The notes: generated from the sequence alone by a model not told the origin. Shown: positions 25,151-33,629, counted from the stretch's first letter. The stretch: 38,898 nucleotides of DNA from an uncultured Methanomicrobiales archaeon (GCA_903828975.1 CAIKOD010000087.1:1-38898), one strand, 5' to 3'. Program-made: numbers and translations.

Positions 25151-26191
25151 ATGAGTATACAGGAATGTATCTGCCCCCGGTGCGGTGGACCGGTTGAAGG
25201 GGAAGGACTATGCGGTCGTTGCAGGGGCTCTTCCACTACCTGGGTCACCTTTGATCCAAGGGTAACAAGCGTCCACTGCCCCACATGTAACTCCCAGAAG
25301 AATGGAAGTACCTGGACAGACACCGAGCGGGGCAGGGATGAAATCGGGCCTGAAATTGTCCGGGCTGCGGTCCATTTTCATCCAGACATCAGGTCATCTT
25401 CCATCAGTATGGTAATCCATGACAGGACCCTGAACAGGTCATATGCCGAAGTCGCTGTTACCGGTGGACTGTACGATCAGGAGGTTCACGCAAACGCTGT
25501 CATTGAGATCGTCTGGCAGAAGGAGCAGTGTAACCGTTGCAACCGGATTAGCGGGAGTTATTATGAAGGGCTTGTACAGGTCAGGGCACAGAACAGAAAG
25601 CTCCTGCCGCATGAATCCCTCCTTGCACAACAGATTGCAACTGAAGTGGAAAACGGGATGCAGGCAGGCGGTGATCGGCTTTCCTATATCTCTGAAATGG
25701 AAGAGACGAGGGAGGGACTTGATATAACCATCGGCTCCCAGCAGATAGGACTGGCAATTTCCCAGGCAGTCGTACAGCGACTTGGGGGGCGTTATTCTAC
25801 GCACCCCAAACTGATCGGTGAAAAGGCAGGGAAAAAATTGTTCAGGGTTACCTACTCGGTACGGCTCCCACGGTATATCCGCGGGGACGTGGTGAGAATT
25901 GGGAGGGGTTACGGTCAGATAATGCAGATAGAAGGTCAGTATATACGTTATTTAGACCTTGCTAACGGACAGGCACGTTCGGCAAAAGAAGATGATTTTA
26001 GCCTGTTAATCGGAAATGTCCGGGATGCAGCAGAAGCACTCATCGCGTATGTCGATGGTGATGTCCTCGGAATCATCGACCCGGGTTCAGGGATAACACG
26101 GGAATGTGCAGTAGGCCCATGGAGGACCGCAGCTCCGGGCCAGCATATCAGGGTACTGAAAGACCAGGACATTATGGTACTGGTTGGATAA
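25151..26191 (+). CDS. NMD3-family protein (large ribosomal subunit maturation factor homologue)
   Basis: This is the archaeal homologue of eukaryotic NMD3, which binds the 60S subunit and acts in its export; archaeal members are presumed to act in 50S biogenesis. The 346 residues start with a CPRCGG...LCGRCR zinc pair, followed by HCPTCNSQ, and a second set EQCNRCNRISGSYYEG near residue 125, as in the NMD3 N-terminal domain. Downstream are the mixed alpha/beta domains (IGSQQIGLAISQAVVQRLGG, YSVRLPRYIRGDVV). It lies between DUF424 and a tRNA-modification gene in a translation-related cluster, with gaps of one base on both sides. Confidence 0.93.
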   Translation: MSIQECICPRCGGPVEGEGLCGRCRGSSTTWVTFDPRVTSVHCPTCNSQKNGSTWTDTERGRDEIGPEIVRAAVHFHPDIRSSSISMVIHDRTLNRSYAEVAVTGGLYDQEVHANAVIEIVWQKEQCNRCNRISGSYYEGLVQVRAQNRKLLPHESLLAQQIATEVENGMQAGGDRLSYISEMEETREGLDITIGSQQIGLAISQAVVQRLGGRYSTHPKLIGEKAGKKLFRVTYSVRLPRYIRGDVVRIGRGYGQIMQIEGQYIRYLDLANGQARSAKEDDFSLLIGNVRDAAEALIAYVDGDVLGIIDPGSGITRECAVGPWRTAAPGQHIRVLKDQDIMVLVG

Positions 26192-26192
26192 C

Positions 26193-27068
26193 ATGGTTAT
26201 GCGCATACGTGTAGTACCGTTGGCAGAACTGGCATCTGCCAGGGAGAGCGACTGGGTAGATACAAGCAGAAAACCGTATGTGACCGGAGAGGCTGCCTAT
26301 GTCCCGGTCCGTGAAGGGTATGCGTCTTCCGGTACCCTCGCTCCCCGCTACCGGTACAGGGGCAGGGGGTACCAGATGATCGGTCCGATTGCAGTGGTAC
26401 GGGGAGAACGACCGAAACCTGAAGAAGTGACGCAGATTGTTGACTGGCAGCACCCGAAAGGTGTGGTATGGGTCAGCTCACATTCCGGGGTCTGCAGGGT
26501 CCCGACAACAGAAGTCCTGTATGGCAGCACAGGGGATGTAATTCACAGGGAATCGGGGATCTCCTTCTGCATCGATCCTTCGAACGTGATGTTTTCACAG
26601 GGTAACAGGACTGAAAAGATGAGAATAGCATCACTTGTCCGGAATGGGGAACGCGTAGCAGATATGTATGCCGGGATCGGTTATTTTACATTACCCGTTG
26701 CAAGGGCAGGGGCAATTGTGCACGCGATGGAGATTAACCCGGTCGCATTCCGGTACCTGGAGAAAAATATCGTGTTGAACCAGTTTTCAGACAGAATAAT
26801 GGCCTCCTGCGGCGATTGCCGGGATCTCCTTTCCGGAGAGTATGACCGGGTCATCATGGGCCATTTCGATTCAGCAGCTGCACTTCTCCAGGCCCTTTCC
26901 CATGTTCACCCTGGTTCGGTCCTTCATGTCCATTCAGCAGGACATCAGCCACACGATATAACCGGGCAGTTGAATGCCGCGGGTTTTGAAGCCGAAATCT
27001 CAGTCAGGGTAGTAAAGAAAACAGGTCCGCACTGCTGGCACTATGTTCAGGATGTGACACTGGCATGA
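26193..27068 (+). CDS. TYW2-like tRNA wyosine aminocarboxypropyltransferase (Trm5/TYW2 family)
   Basis: This class I S-adenosylmethionine enzyme probably acts on the modified guanosine-37 of tRNA-Phe, transferring the aminocarboxypropyl group (wyosine pathway). The SAM-binding segment VADMYAGIGYFTLPVA lies near residue 160, followed by HAMEINPVAFRYLEKN. The active-site position where Trm5 methyltransferases carry N-P-P-type residues reads DRVIMGHF, which resembles TYW2. The N-terminal half (RYRGRGYQMIGPIAVVRG) also fits this family. ATG 26193 follows the nmd3 stop by one base; the track's TTG 26184 is less likely. The stop overlaps coaBC (ATGA). The TYW2-versus-Trm5 choice is moderately sure. 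Confidence 0.78.
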   Translation: MVMRIRVVPLAELASARESDWVDTSRKPYVTGEAAYVPVREGYASSGTLAPRYRYRGRGYQMIGPIAVVRGERPKPEEVTQIVDWQHPKGVVWVSSHSGVCRVPTTEVLYGSTGDVIHRESGISFCIDPSNVMFSQGNRTEKMRIASLVRNGERVADMYAGIGYFTLPVARAGAIVHAMEINPVAFRYLEKNIVLNQFSDRIMASCGDCRDLLSGEYDRVIMGHFDSAAALLQALSHVHPGSVLHVHSAGHQPHDITGQLNAAGFEAEISVRVVKKTGPHCWHYVQDVTLA

Positions 27069-28207
27069 GACAGGGTGTATTGAGGGGCAAATGTATCGTA
27101 CTCGGTGTAACCGGAAGTATCGCGGCTACAGAGGTGGTCAGGCTCTGCCATGAGCTCAGGAGAGAGGGTGCAGTGGTGCAGGGGGTAATGAGCCAGGCAG
27201 CCTGTGGGATTATCAGCCCCGATGCACTTACGTACGCCACCGGTAGAGAAACAATAACCCGGTGTACAGGCATGGTCGAACACGTGGAATACTGTGGCGA
27301 GGGAGGAACAGCAGACCTTTTTCTTATAGCACCCTGTACGGCAAACACTATTGGTAAGATCGCCTGTGGAATAGATGATACACCCGTCACCACGTTTGCT
27401 ACGACCGCGGTTGGCCAGGGTATACCTGTTGTCATTGCACCTGCCATGCATGAAAGCATGTACCGGCACCCTGCTGTAACTGATAACCTTGACCAACTTA
27501 TGCGTTGGGGGATTGATGTAATTCCTCCAAGGATCGAAGAAGGGCGCGCAAAAATTGCAGGTATGGAAGAGATCGTACTCCATGCAAAACGGGCACTCGG
27601 TGGGAAGGTACTCGCAGGGAAACATGTCCTTATTACCAGCGGCGCATGCAGGGAACCAATCGATGATATCCGTGTGATTACGACCCGTTCAACAGGCAGG
27701 ATGGGGAGAGCGCTTGCACTCGAGGCGTTTCGGCTTGGTGCAGAAGTGACCGTTGTCCACGGGGACAGGTTTCCCTGTATTCGGAACATTACCGTATCAA
27801 CGGCGGATGAAATGAGGGCCGCCGTGCTGGACGAGTGCACCACGGGAACCGTTGACTTCTACCTGAGTGCTGCGGCGATCTCTGATTTCTCACCCGATCG
27901 GATGGCTGGCAAGATTCCAAGCGGAAACCCCGTCACACTGCATCTCAGTCCACTACCAAAACTGCTCCCGCAGGTCTATATGAAAGGGAAAGACCAACCT
28001 GTTACGGTCGCATTCAAAATGGGAACCGATGGAGAGGCACAGGCCCGATCAATGGTGCAGGAGGGGGCCAGTATGGTCGTGGTCAATTCCGCCGATATGA
28101 TGGGATCAACAGGTGGGGACTTTATCCTCCTTTCGGGGGATAACAGGGAAGAACTACGGTGCACCAAGGAAGAACTGGCAGAGGAACTATGGAAGAGGCT
28201 GCTGTAG
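27065..28207 (+). CDS. coaBC: Phosphopantothenoylcysteine decarboxylase / phosphopantothenate-cysteine ligase (CoaBC)
   Basis: This bifunctional enzyme joins cysteine to 4'-phosphopantothenate (CoaB) and decarboxylates the product with FMN (CoaC) in coenzyme A synthesis. The CoaC part contains GVTGSIAATE, a histidine in GMVEHVEY, APCTANTIGKIACGIDD and PAMHESMY (the PxMN-type substrate-binding motif with His). The CoaB part begins near residue 185 with VLITSGACREPIDDIRVITTRSTG and contains YLSAAAISDF and VAFKMGTD. The 380 residues are typical. The start overlaps the previous stop in ATGA, and the C-terminus overlaps pantoate kinase by 19 bases, so this CoA-pathway set is translationally coupled. 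Confidence 0.95.
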   Translation: MRQGVLRGKCIVLGVTGSIAATEVVRLCHELRREGAVVQGVMSQAACGIISPDALTYATGRETITRCTGMVEHVEYCGEGGTADLFLIAPCTANTIGKIACGIDDTPVTTFATTAVGQGIPVVIAPAMHESMYRHPAVTDNLDQLMRWGIDVIPPRIEEGRAKIAGMEEIVLHAKRALGGKVLAGKHVLITSGACREPIDDIRVITTRSTGRMGRALALEAFRLGAEVTVVHGDRFPCIRNITVSTADEMRAAVLDECTTGTVDFYLSAAAISDFSPDRMAGKIPSGNPVTLHLSPLPKLLPQVYMKGKDQPVTVAFKMGTDGEAQARSMVQEGASMVVVNSADMMGSTGGDFILLSGDNREELRCTKEELAEELWKRLL

Positions 28208-29055
28208 CCTTCTGCCCGGGGCATATCTCTGGTTACTTCCGGCCGGTACGTGGAAATTCACTGAAAAAAACCGGAAGCACCGGGGCAGGAATCGTTATTT
28301 CAGAAGGTGTGACAGTTCTGGTGAAACCGGCTGACCACACAGATGTGGAAATTACCAGGGTTGACCACCAGGGATCGGTTATTGAGCAGGTACAGAATTC
28401 TCCACCGATCGCATACCTGATGGAGACCCTTCGGGTAACTGCATCTGTCAGGACCCGCTGCCACCTCCCGATCAGTGCCGGTTTCGGTCTTTCCGCAGCT
28501 GCACTGACCGCCTCTGCAATGGCAGCGAACCATGTGTTCGCTCTCGGATATACCAAAACGGAATGCTCCATGTTTGCCCACGAGGCAGAGATACTGCATA
28601 AAACCGGGCTTGGAGATATCGCGGCCTGCCAGGGTGGCGGAATTGACTGCAGGAAAGGCCCGGGTATTGACGCTGATATCGTCAGGTTAACGGGTCCGTT
28701 TCCCCCGCTCTTCGCAGTCACGTTCGGACCCCTCCCGTCTCCGGGAATACTTGGGTCTCCTGCGGCCATGGAACGGGTCACCCTGGCCTTCCCGGGTTCA
28801 TGCCCGGGATCAATTGAAGAGTTGCTTATGCTTTCACGTGAATTTGCGGAAGAAAGCGGGCTTATCACACCTGATGTCCGTTCAGCCCTGGACCTCTGCG
28901 ATACCGAAGGCGTTCCCGCAAGTATGACGATGCTCGGCAACGGCATTTTTGCTATCGGAGAGAATGCATTACCCGTATTGTCTGGTTTCCGCGGTTTTTT
29001 CTCTCTCCAGGTCGCAACGGGCGGGCCACGCCTCCTGGAGGTGGATTCATGGTAA
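28189..29055 (+). CDS. Pantoate kinase (archaeal, GHMP family)
   Basis: This enzyme phosphorylates pantoate to 4-phosphopantoate, the archaeal route to phosphopantothenate that replaces bacterial PanC/CoaA. The GHMP-kinase phosphate loop appears as PISAGFGLSAAALTASAMA near residue 95, with GHISGYF near the N-terminus and a LHKTGLGDIAAC segment near 145. The length is 288 residues from the ATG at 28189, preceded by GAGG. The track ORF starts ten codons earlier at a less suitable site. It overlaps coaBC by 19 bases and is followed by the 32-codon ORF and phosphopantothenate synthetase, the next enzyme of the pathway. Confidence 0.92.
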   Translation: MEEAAVAFCPGHISGYFRPVRGNSLKKTGSTGAGIVISEGVTVLVKPADHTDVEITRVDHQGSVIEQVQNSPPIAYLMETLRVTASVRTRCHLPISAGFGLSAAALTASAMAANHVFALGYTKTECSMFAHEAEILHKTGLGDIAACQGGGIDCRKGPGIDADIVRLTGPFPPLFAVTFGPLPSPGILGSPAAMERVTLAFPGSCPGSIEELLMLSREFAEESGLITPDVRSALDLCDTEGVPASMTMLGNGIFAIGENALPVLSGFRGFFSLQVATGGPRLLEVDSW

Positions 29056-29147
29056 TAGTTCATTCACTGACCCGTCTGTTCCGGGACAGGCAATTTCAAC
29101 CAGGCATGCCAATGATAAGATCGACAAAGGTTCCTGAACGATTATGA
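29049..29147 (+). CDS. Candidate 32-residue basic microprotein between pantoate kinase and phosphopantothenate synthetase
   Basis: This ORF is too short for the track. The ATG at 29049 is preceded at a five-base distance by GGAGGTG (29037-29043), the strongest Shine-Dalgarno sequence I saw in the window. It overlaps the pantoate kinase stop by seven bases, and its own TGA overlaps the start of phosphopantothenate synthetase in ATGA. The peptide begins MVIVHSLTRLFRDRQ and ends STKVPERL, with many arginines and no recognised domain. The downstream gene has no good ribosome-binding site of its own, so the ORF could be a translational coupler, a leader peptide or a functional small protein. An alternative is that GGAGGTG simply reinitiates ribosomes. 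Confidence 0.5.
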   Translation: MVIVHSLTRLFRDRQFQPGMPMIRSTKVPERL

Positions 29148-29878
29148 CAATTCCAACAGACCATCCCCGTTACGGGTCTCTTATAACCCGTGAACGGCTC
29201 GCAGGATTTTTACGGGAAGGTATTGTTTCACCCGAAGGCCTGACTGCTCACGGAAGAGGGGAGGCATTTGACTACCTGATAGGGGAAAGAACAACAGAAA
29301 GTGCATTGCTTGCGGAAAAAACTGCTGCTGCACTACTCAGTTCATCACAGCACCCGGTCATCTCAGTCAATGGGAACACTGCGGCACTGGCCGCACGCGA
29401 GATCGCCCTCCTGCAGCAGGCTTCCGGGGCAATCGTTGAAGTTAACCTGTTTCACCGCTCTGAAGAACGAGTCCGGAAAATTACTCACCTTCTCGAATCA
29501 TACGGGGCAACTGTGTTAACGGGAACGGCTGAGCGGATCGTACCACTTTCGCACGACAGGGCATTAAGTTACCCGGACGGGACCGGGAAAGCCGATGTAA
29601 TACTTGTCCCCCTGGAAGACGGGGACCGTTGCGAGGCACTCCGGAAGATGGGAAAGACGGTAATTGCAATCGATCTCAACCCCTTGTCCCGCACTGCACG
29701 GATGGCAAACCTCACCATAGTTGACGAGGTGACCCGGGCCATCCCCATGATAACAGGGTTCATTGGGACACTACAGGAACCGGAGATCTCCCTCCTTTTA
29801 AAAACAACGGATAACAATTATTTCCTTAAGGAGGCAATGAAGGAGATGAACAGGAGACTTGCAGATGCTCTGGATTGA
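29144..29878 (+). CDS. 4-phosphopantoate-beta-alanine ligase (phosphopantothenate synthetase, COG1701)
   Basis: This archaeal enzyme condenses 4-phosphopantoate with beta-alanine using ATP to form 4'-phosphopantothenate, the substrate of CoaBC encoded upstream. The 244 residues match the family: HPRYGSLITRERLAGFLREGIV at the N-terminus, HGRGEAFDYLIGERTT, SVNGNTAALAARE, IVEVNLFHRSEERV, KTVIAIDLNPLSRTARMA and TIVDEVTRAIP. Translation probably depends on coupling to the preceding short ORF (ATGA). Its 3' end overlaps the second RFC gene by 14 bases. Confidence 0.94.
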   Translation: MTIPTDHPRYGSLITRERLAGFLREGIVSPEGLTAHGRGEAFDYLIGERTTESALLAEKTAAALLSSSQHPVISVNGNTAALAAREIALLQQASGAIVEVNLFHRSEERVRKITHLLESYGATVLTGTAERIVPLSHDRALSYPDGTGKADVILVPLEDGDRCEALRKMGKTVIAIDLNPLSRTARMANLTIVDEVTRAIPMITGFIGTLQEPEISLLLKTTDNNYFLKEAMKEMNRRLADALD

Positions 29879-30860
29879 AAAATACCGCCCTGCCGTATTT
29901 GAGGAGATTGTCGGGCATGAACGCGTAGTACAACACCTTGGGTCTTTTGCTTCCGGCGGTTCACTTCCCCACCTCCTGATCAGCGGGCCTCACGGCACGG
30001 GAAAAAGTGCCGCTGTAGAGTGTGTGGCACGAAGACTCTACGGAGATCACTGGGTCGAGAACTGCACCGTGATACATGCATCAGACCTCTTCCTCCTTGG
30101 AAAAAAATATCTTGAGGACGATGACCGGTATGCACATATTTACCGGAAAGACGAGAGCCTGATTAATAATTTCAAACATATAATCCGGTGGTATGCTTCG
30201 CTTCAGCCCCTCAATGCACCGTTTAAGATGGTGGTCATTGATGATGCCTCAGCGCTCACCCATGATGCCCAGTCTTCACTCCGCCGGACCATGGAACGGT
30301 ACAGCGGGACCTGCCGGTTTGTTTTTTGCACCACACATCCGGCAGCAATAATTCCGCCGATCGCGTCCCGCTGTATCCCCTTCTTTTTCGGCCCTGTCGC
30401 CCCTGACCTCGCTTCAGCCCACCTGAAATCGATCCTTGCAAAAGAAAAGCCGGGGCGGTGTTGCAGCGATGATGAGATTGACCTGATAGTGCAGGACTCA
30501 GGGGGAGATCTCCGGAGATCGGTAATGCTCCTCCAGGTTGCAGCCGAATCGGGTGAACCATTCGACCTCGCAAAATTCAGGGAGACTGAGACAGGCATGG
30601 TGGCAGCAGCAATATACTCTGCCATTGCAGCAGGTGACGGGATTTCTGCTAACAGGCGTATTGAATCACTCATGATTCAATACGGCCTTTCGGCCGGCGA
30701 GGTACTTAAAGAACTCAGAAAGGTTCTGAAACGGGAATATAATGACCCGCGGATAGCCTGCGCACTCGCTGATACCGACTACTTGATAGGCCACTGCAAC
30801 AATGAATATATTCAGCTCAATGCACTTGCAGCGAGGATAATTGACGAGGTTTTCGGGTGA
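29865..30860 (+). CDS. Replication factor C small-subunit paralogue with altered Walker B (RfcS2-like)
   Basis: This is a second clamp-loader AAA+ subunit of 331 residues. It retains the RFC box WIEKYRP, Walker A GPHGTGKSA (near 45), the SRC arginine-finger motif (ASRCIP near 167) and the C-terminal collar. The Walker B region reads VVIDDAS where the first small subunit has LFLDEAD. The catalytic glutamate position is Asp and the last residue Ser, so ATP hydrolysis may be reduced while nucleotide binding is kept. It probably forms a heteropentamer with the first small subunit and an unseen large subunit, as in Methanosarcina. ATG 29865, eight bases after GGAG, is preferred to the track's TTG at 29859. 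It overlaps the gene before it and the one after it. Confidence 0.88.
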   Translation: MLWIEKYRPAVFEEIVGHERVVQHLGSFASGGSLPHLLISGPHGTGKSAAVECVARRLYGDHWVENCTVIHASDLFLLGKKYLEDDDRYAHIYRKDESLINNFKHIIRWYASLQPLNAPFKMVVIDDASALTHDAQSSLRRTMERYSGTCRFVFCTTHPAAIIPPIASRCIPFFFGPVAPDLASAHLKSILAKEKPGRCCSDDEIDLIVQDSGGDLRRSVMLLQVAAESGEPFDLAKFRETETGMVAAAIYSAIAAGDGISANRRIESLMIQYGLSAGEVLKELRKVLKREYNDPRIACALADTDYLIGHCNNEYIQLNALAARIIDEVFG

Positions 30861-31618
30861 CGACGGCAGTTCATAAGGTCAGGAGCCATTACGACGAGGT
30901 GGCAGAGGTCTATGACCACCGTTACGATGCGAACCGCGGGAAATTCTATTATAATAATATCAGCCACCATGTAATGGAAAGGTTTCAAAAGGGAGGCAGA
31001 CTCCTTGACCTCGGGTGTGGAACAGGACTCTTTGTCCGTCATTACGTGAATGAAGGGGGTGAGGCGGTGGGTATTGATATCAGCCGCGGGATGATCGGAA
31101 AAGCCTCTGATAAATGTGGCTCCAGCGATTTTACCATTGGAACTGCCGAAGTACTCCCCTTTCGCGACGGTTCATTTGATGCTGTTTCAAGCCTGCTTTC
31201 GTTTTCCTACCTGAAACATCCGGAAAAGACGCTCGCTGAGACCTACCGGGTACTGAGGCCCGGTGGTTCCATCGCCATCTGTACACTTGGCATTAACCTG
31301 TTCACTCGCGGTCTTCCGGCAATATACCATATTAGCGAGGCGATGAACCTGAAAAAGGCCTGTTTCGGGGCATTCGGAGAGCGGTATTACTCAGTCGAGG
31401 AGATGGAACAGCTCTTATATGAGGCAGGGTTTATCGAAGTGCATGGAAAGCGGTGCTCATTTGCCCACTATAACCTTGCACGCCCGATATACGATATTGC
31501 AAAAAAAATAGAACCCTTTGTTGAACGGAATATACCATACCTTGCCTACAATATCTGTGCCAGTGGCAGAAAAACGTTTGAAGAAGGAACAGAATCACCA
31601 AAAAAGCTGGAAATTTAA
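30857..31618 (+). CDS. Class I SAM-dependent methyltransferase (UbiE/Methyltransf_11 type), substrate unknown
   Basis: The 253 residues contain the SAM-binding motif LLDLGCGTGLF near residue 48, the acidic GIDISRGMI motif, GTAEVLPFRDGSFDAV and the YRVLRPGG loop. It is a small-molecule-type methyltransferase; whether it methylates a lipid, a quinone-like compound or another cofactor cannot be read from the sequence. The GTG start overlaps the previous stop in GTGA, so it is the last gene of the block. Its TAA overlaps the stop codon of the convergent AIR-synthase-like gene within TTAA. Confidence 0.88.
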   Translation: MTTAVHKVRSHYDEVAEVYDHRYDANRGKFYYNNISHHVMERFQKGGRLLDLGCGTGLFVRHYVNEGGEAVGIDISRGMIGKASDKCGSSDFTIGTAEVLPFRDGSFDAVSSLLSFSYLKHPEKTLAETYRVLRPGGSIAICTLGINLFTRGLPAIYHISEAMNLKKACFGAFGERYYSVEEMEQLLYEAGFIEVHGKRCSFAHYNLARPIYDIAKKIEPFVERNIPYLAYNICASGRKTFEEGTESPKKLEI

Positions 31619-33012
31619 GAGGATTCAGGCTTTATCCGTTCAATAACACGCTGTTTTTTATCAATTGCTGCATCTGCTGCACGCCGTACTTTCATTTTCA
31701 TCTCTTCAAAGTCGCACCGTTGTGATTCGACCACTTTTTTCAGGGGTGTATACGCGGCCTCCCGGAACCTGGGGGTGAAGTCCTGTTCAACGCCATCTAC
31801 AACCAGGACAGATTCAGGCTTGCCCTCTTCGACCCTTCCTATCTCTCTGATGGTTACACCCGTGCCACGAATGATATCGGTAATTGCCGGCACTGCAGAG
31901 CGGGGTGCTGTTATCAGTAATGCATCAAGGGAGACCCCCAGATAATCGATTGAAAGTTCTAAAAGCATCTTTGCGACGGCGGGCTCTACAAGAGAGCCCA
32001 CCTTGGTTTCTTCGATTACTATCCGACACCCTGCGGTCTCCGCCATCTCGTACACATCCCCCCGGAGACCTCCGTTTGTTACGTCTGTCATTGAATGGAT
32101 TGATATAAGGGCATCACTTGCAAGCAGGGCTTCTGAAGCGAGGAGGAAATTCAGGTTAACCGTCGCATCGACAACCTCCGGAAATCCAGAATAGAGTGCT
32201 GCAGTTGCTATCGTCCCTCCACCTGCCCCCTCAGTCATCAGGATGACATCACCAGGCCTTGTCTCTTTCCTCGCAGTGAGGTGCCGGGCAACCCCTACCG
32301 CCCCGACGCAACCTGTCATGCGGCTTCCAAGGACCATGTCCCCGCCAATGCGGAGCGTTGAGCCGGTCACAAGGGGAACATCCATTACTTCGCCGACTGC
32401 AGTGATACCCGCCGTGTAATCAAAAATTTTTGCAACATCCCCGTCATCTGCCACATGGATATCAGAGAACAACATGACCGGATGCGCACCCATCACATAC
32501 ACATCCCTGAGAGTTGCCCGGGTCACGTGAAAGCCTGCGAGGAATGGAAAATCTGACAGGCGTGAGTGCATCCCGTCAACAGTACAAACAATATACGGAC
32601 CTTCTGCCCCTGGTTTCGAAACCTCACTGGTCTTTTGCAGGTCATTTTTATTTACTGCCTTCCCCCGGCTGCCCAGGAGCACTGCCCCGGCGTCGTCCAT
32701 CTCATCGACACCGACTGAGGCAGAGGTTCGCCCGATAATCCGGGCTATCTGCCGGTGTGCAAAGAAATCACCTGTGCCCCTCGACCCGACACCTAAATCC
32801 CCCATCCTTACACCGGACCGCTCATACGAAAAAAAGTCCCCGGTAAGGCCCCGTGTATTTTCCACTTCCTGCATAACCGCACGGGCAAATGACTCCGCAT
32901 AGGCGGGCGTGACTGATTTAATTCTCTTAATGTGGCTGGCGAGTTTTATAACGATATCATCGTTGCAGAAACCTTCATCCATCCGGTGCCGGACGAACTC
33001 CTCAACATCCAT
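31615..33012 (-). CDS. AIR synthase-related protein (PurM/selenophosphate synthetase-like fold)
   Basis: This is a 465-residue ATP-binding protein of the PurM/SelD/HypE superfamily. A helical N-terminal extension (about 1-85) precedes GVGSRGTGDFFAHRQIA and GVDEMDDAGAVLL. The dimer and ATP-site segments VCTVDGMHSRLSDFPFLAG and ATLRDVYVMGAHP follow, then VTGSTLRIGGDMVLGSR, GDVILMTEGAGGG and SMTDVTNGGLRGDVYEMA. It does not match true PurM or SelD: there is no SelD-type Cys/Sec at the start. Related proteins of unknown function are common in methanogens. The second start, ATG 33012, is preferred over GTG 33018. A CTATTTATC box-A-like sequence lies 30-40 bases upstream. It is convergent with the methyltransferase. 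Confidence 0.8.
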   Translation of the reverse strand: MDVEEFVRHRMDEGFCNDDIVIKLASHIKRIKSVTPAYAESFARAVMQEVENTRGLTGDFFSYERSGVRMGDLGVGSRGTGDFFAHRQIARIIGRTSASVGVDEMDDAGAVLLGSRGKAVNKNDLQKTSEVSKPGAEGPYIVCTVDGMHSRLSDFPFLAGFHVTRATLRDVYVMGAHPVMLFSDIHVADDGDVAKIFDYTAGITAVGEVMDVPLVTGSTLRIGGDMVLGSRMTGCVGAVGVARHLTARKETRPGDVILMTEGAGGGTIATAALYSGFPEVVDATVNLNFLLASEALLASDALISIHSMTDVTNGGLRGDVYEMAETAGCRIVIEETKVGSLVEPAVAKMLLELSIDYLGVSLDALLITAPRSAVPAITDIIRGTGVTIREIGRVEEGKPESVLVVDGVEQDFTPRFREAAYTPLKKVVESQRCDFEEMKMKVRRAADAAIDKKQRVIERIKPESS

Positions 33013-33264
33013 GCACACTGGTTTGCCGGAGAGCGATAAATAGTGGTGTGATCATCCTTAATTATAATATCATCCACCGGGTAACAAGCCATGGCACAAA
33101 CGAATTGGATCATATTATGATAACCATGTTGAAAAAAAACTAAATGTATAATGCCATGCCAGTCCTGATTTAATCTGCAGAAATTGGGTATAATATAACT
33201 GTCATAATAATAATTGATTATATAATAGCTTCTTTAGTTACCCTTATAGTCGATAAATATATAT

Positions 33265-33292
33265 TAATAATAGAGAATAATAACTATTATTA
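33265..33292. repeat. Perfect 9-bp AT inverted repeat (TAATAATAG/CTATTATTA)
   Basis: Two exactly complementary nonamers are separated by ten bases (AGAATAATAA) in an almost pure A/T setting. It may be a regulator site or only a consequence of low complexity. Confidence 0.45.
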
Positions 33293-33475
33293 ATTACCTA
33301 TTAACCATCAGCAGTAAAACAATTAACATATTTTAACCAGATTATCTGTATAATCAACCTCTGATCCGCAATAGCGCAGATTGACCCTGAATTATGAATA
33401 TACAAGTAATATTGCCGGGAATACCCCTGTACCCATCGCTGATGTTGTACGGAATGAGAATTTACCCGGATAAGG

Positions 33476-33490
33476 ACGGTCCCTGACCGT
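33476..33490. repeat. 6-bp inverted repeat ACGGTC/GACCGT
   Basis: ACGGTC-CCT-GACCGT is a short perfect stem with a three-base loop in the upstream region of the HEAT-repeat gene. Its function is unknown. Confidence 0.4.
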
Positions 33491-33629
33491 TTAATCCGGC
33501 TATCTGATCGTACATACCGGGTATCGATCTTGGGTATATATGCATGGCATACACTGTTGGCAAATATTCATAATAACAAATCTGCCACCAATAATATGCC
33601 CTCAATACGAGGGAATGGGGGGAACATCC

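Larger units (their letters stand above)
33013..33629. other. AT-rich intergenic region with inverted repeats
   Basis: No gene is seen in about 600 bases. The centre (33230-33350) is nearly all A and T. Inverted repeats lie at 33265-33292 and 33476-33490. GGTATATATGC near 33533-33543 could be the box A of the HEAT-repeat gene. The track ORF starting at 33540 has no ribosome-binding site and its first 30 codons look non-coding. Confidence 0.5.

Noticed and set aside
33019-33629. Replication origin
   Set aside because: AT-rich with an inverted repeat, but no repeated origin-recognition-box pattern and no cdc6/orc1 gene nearby.
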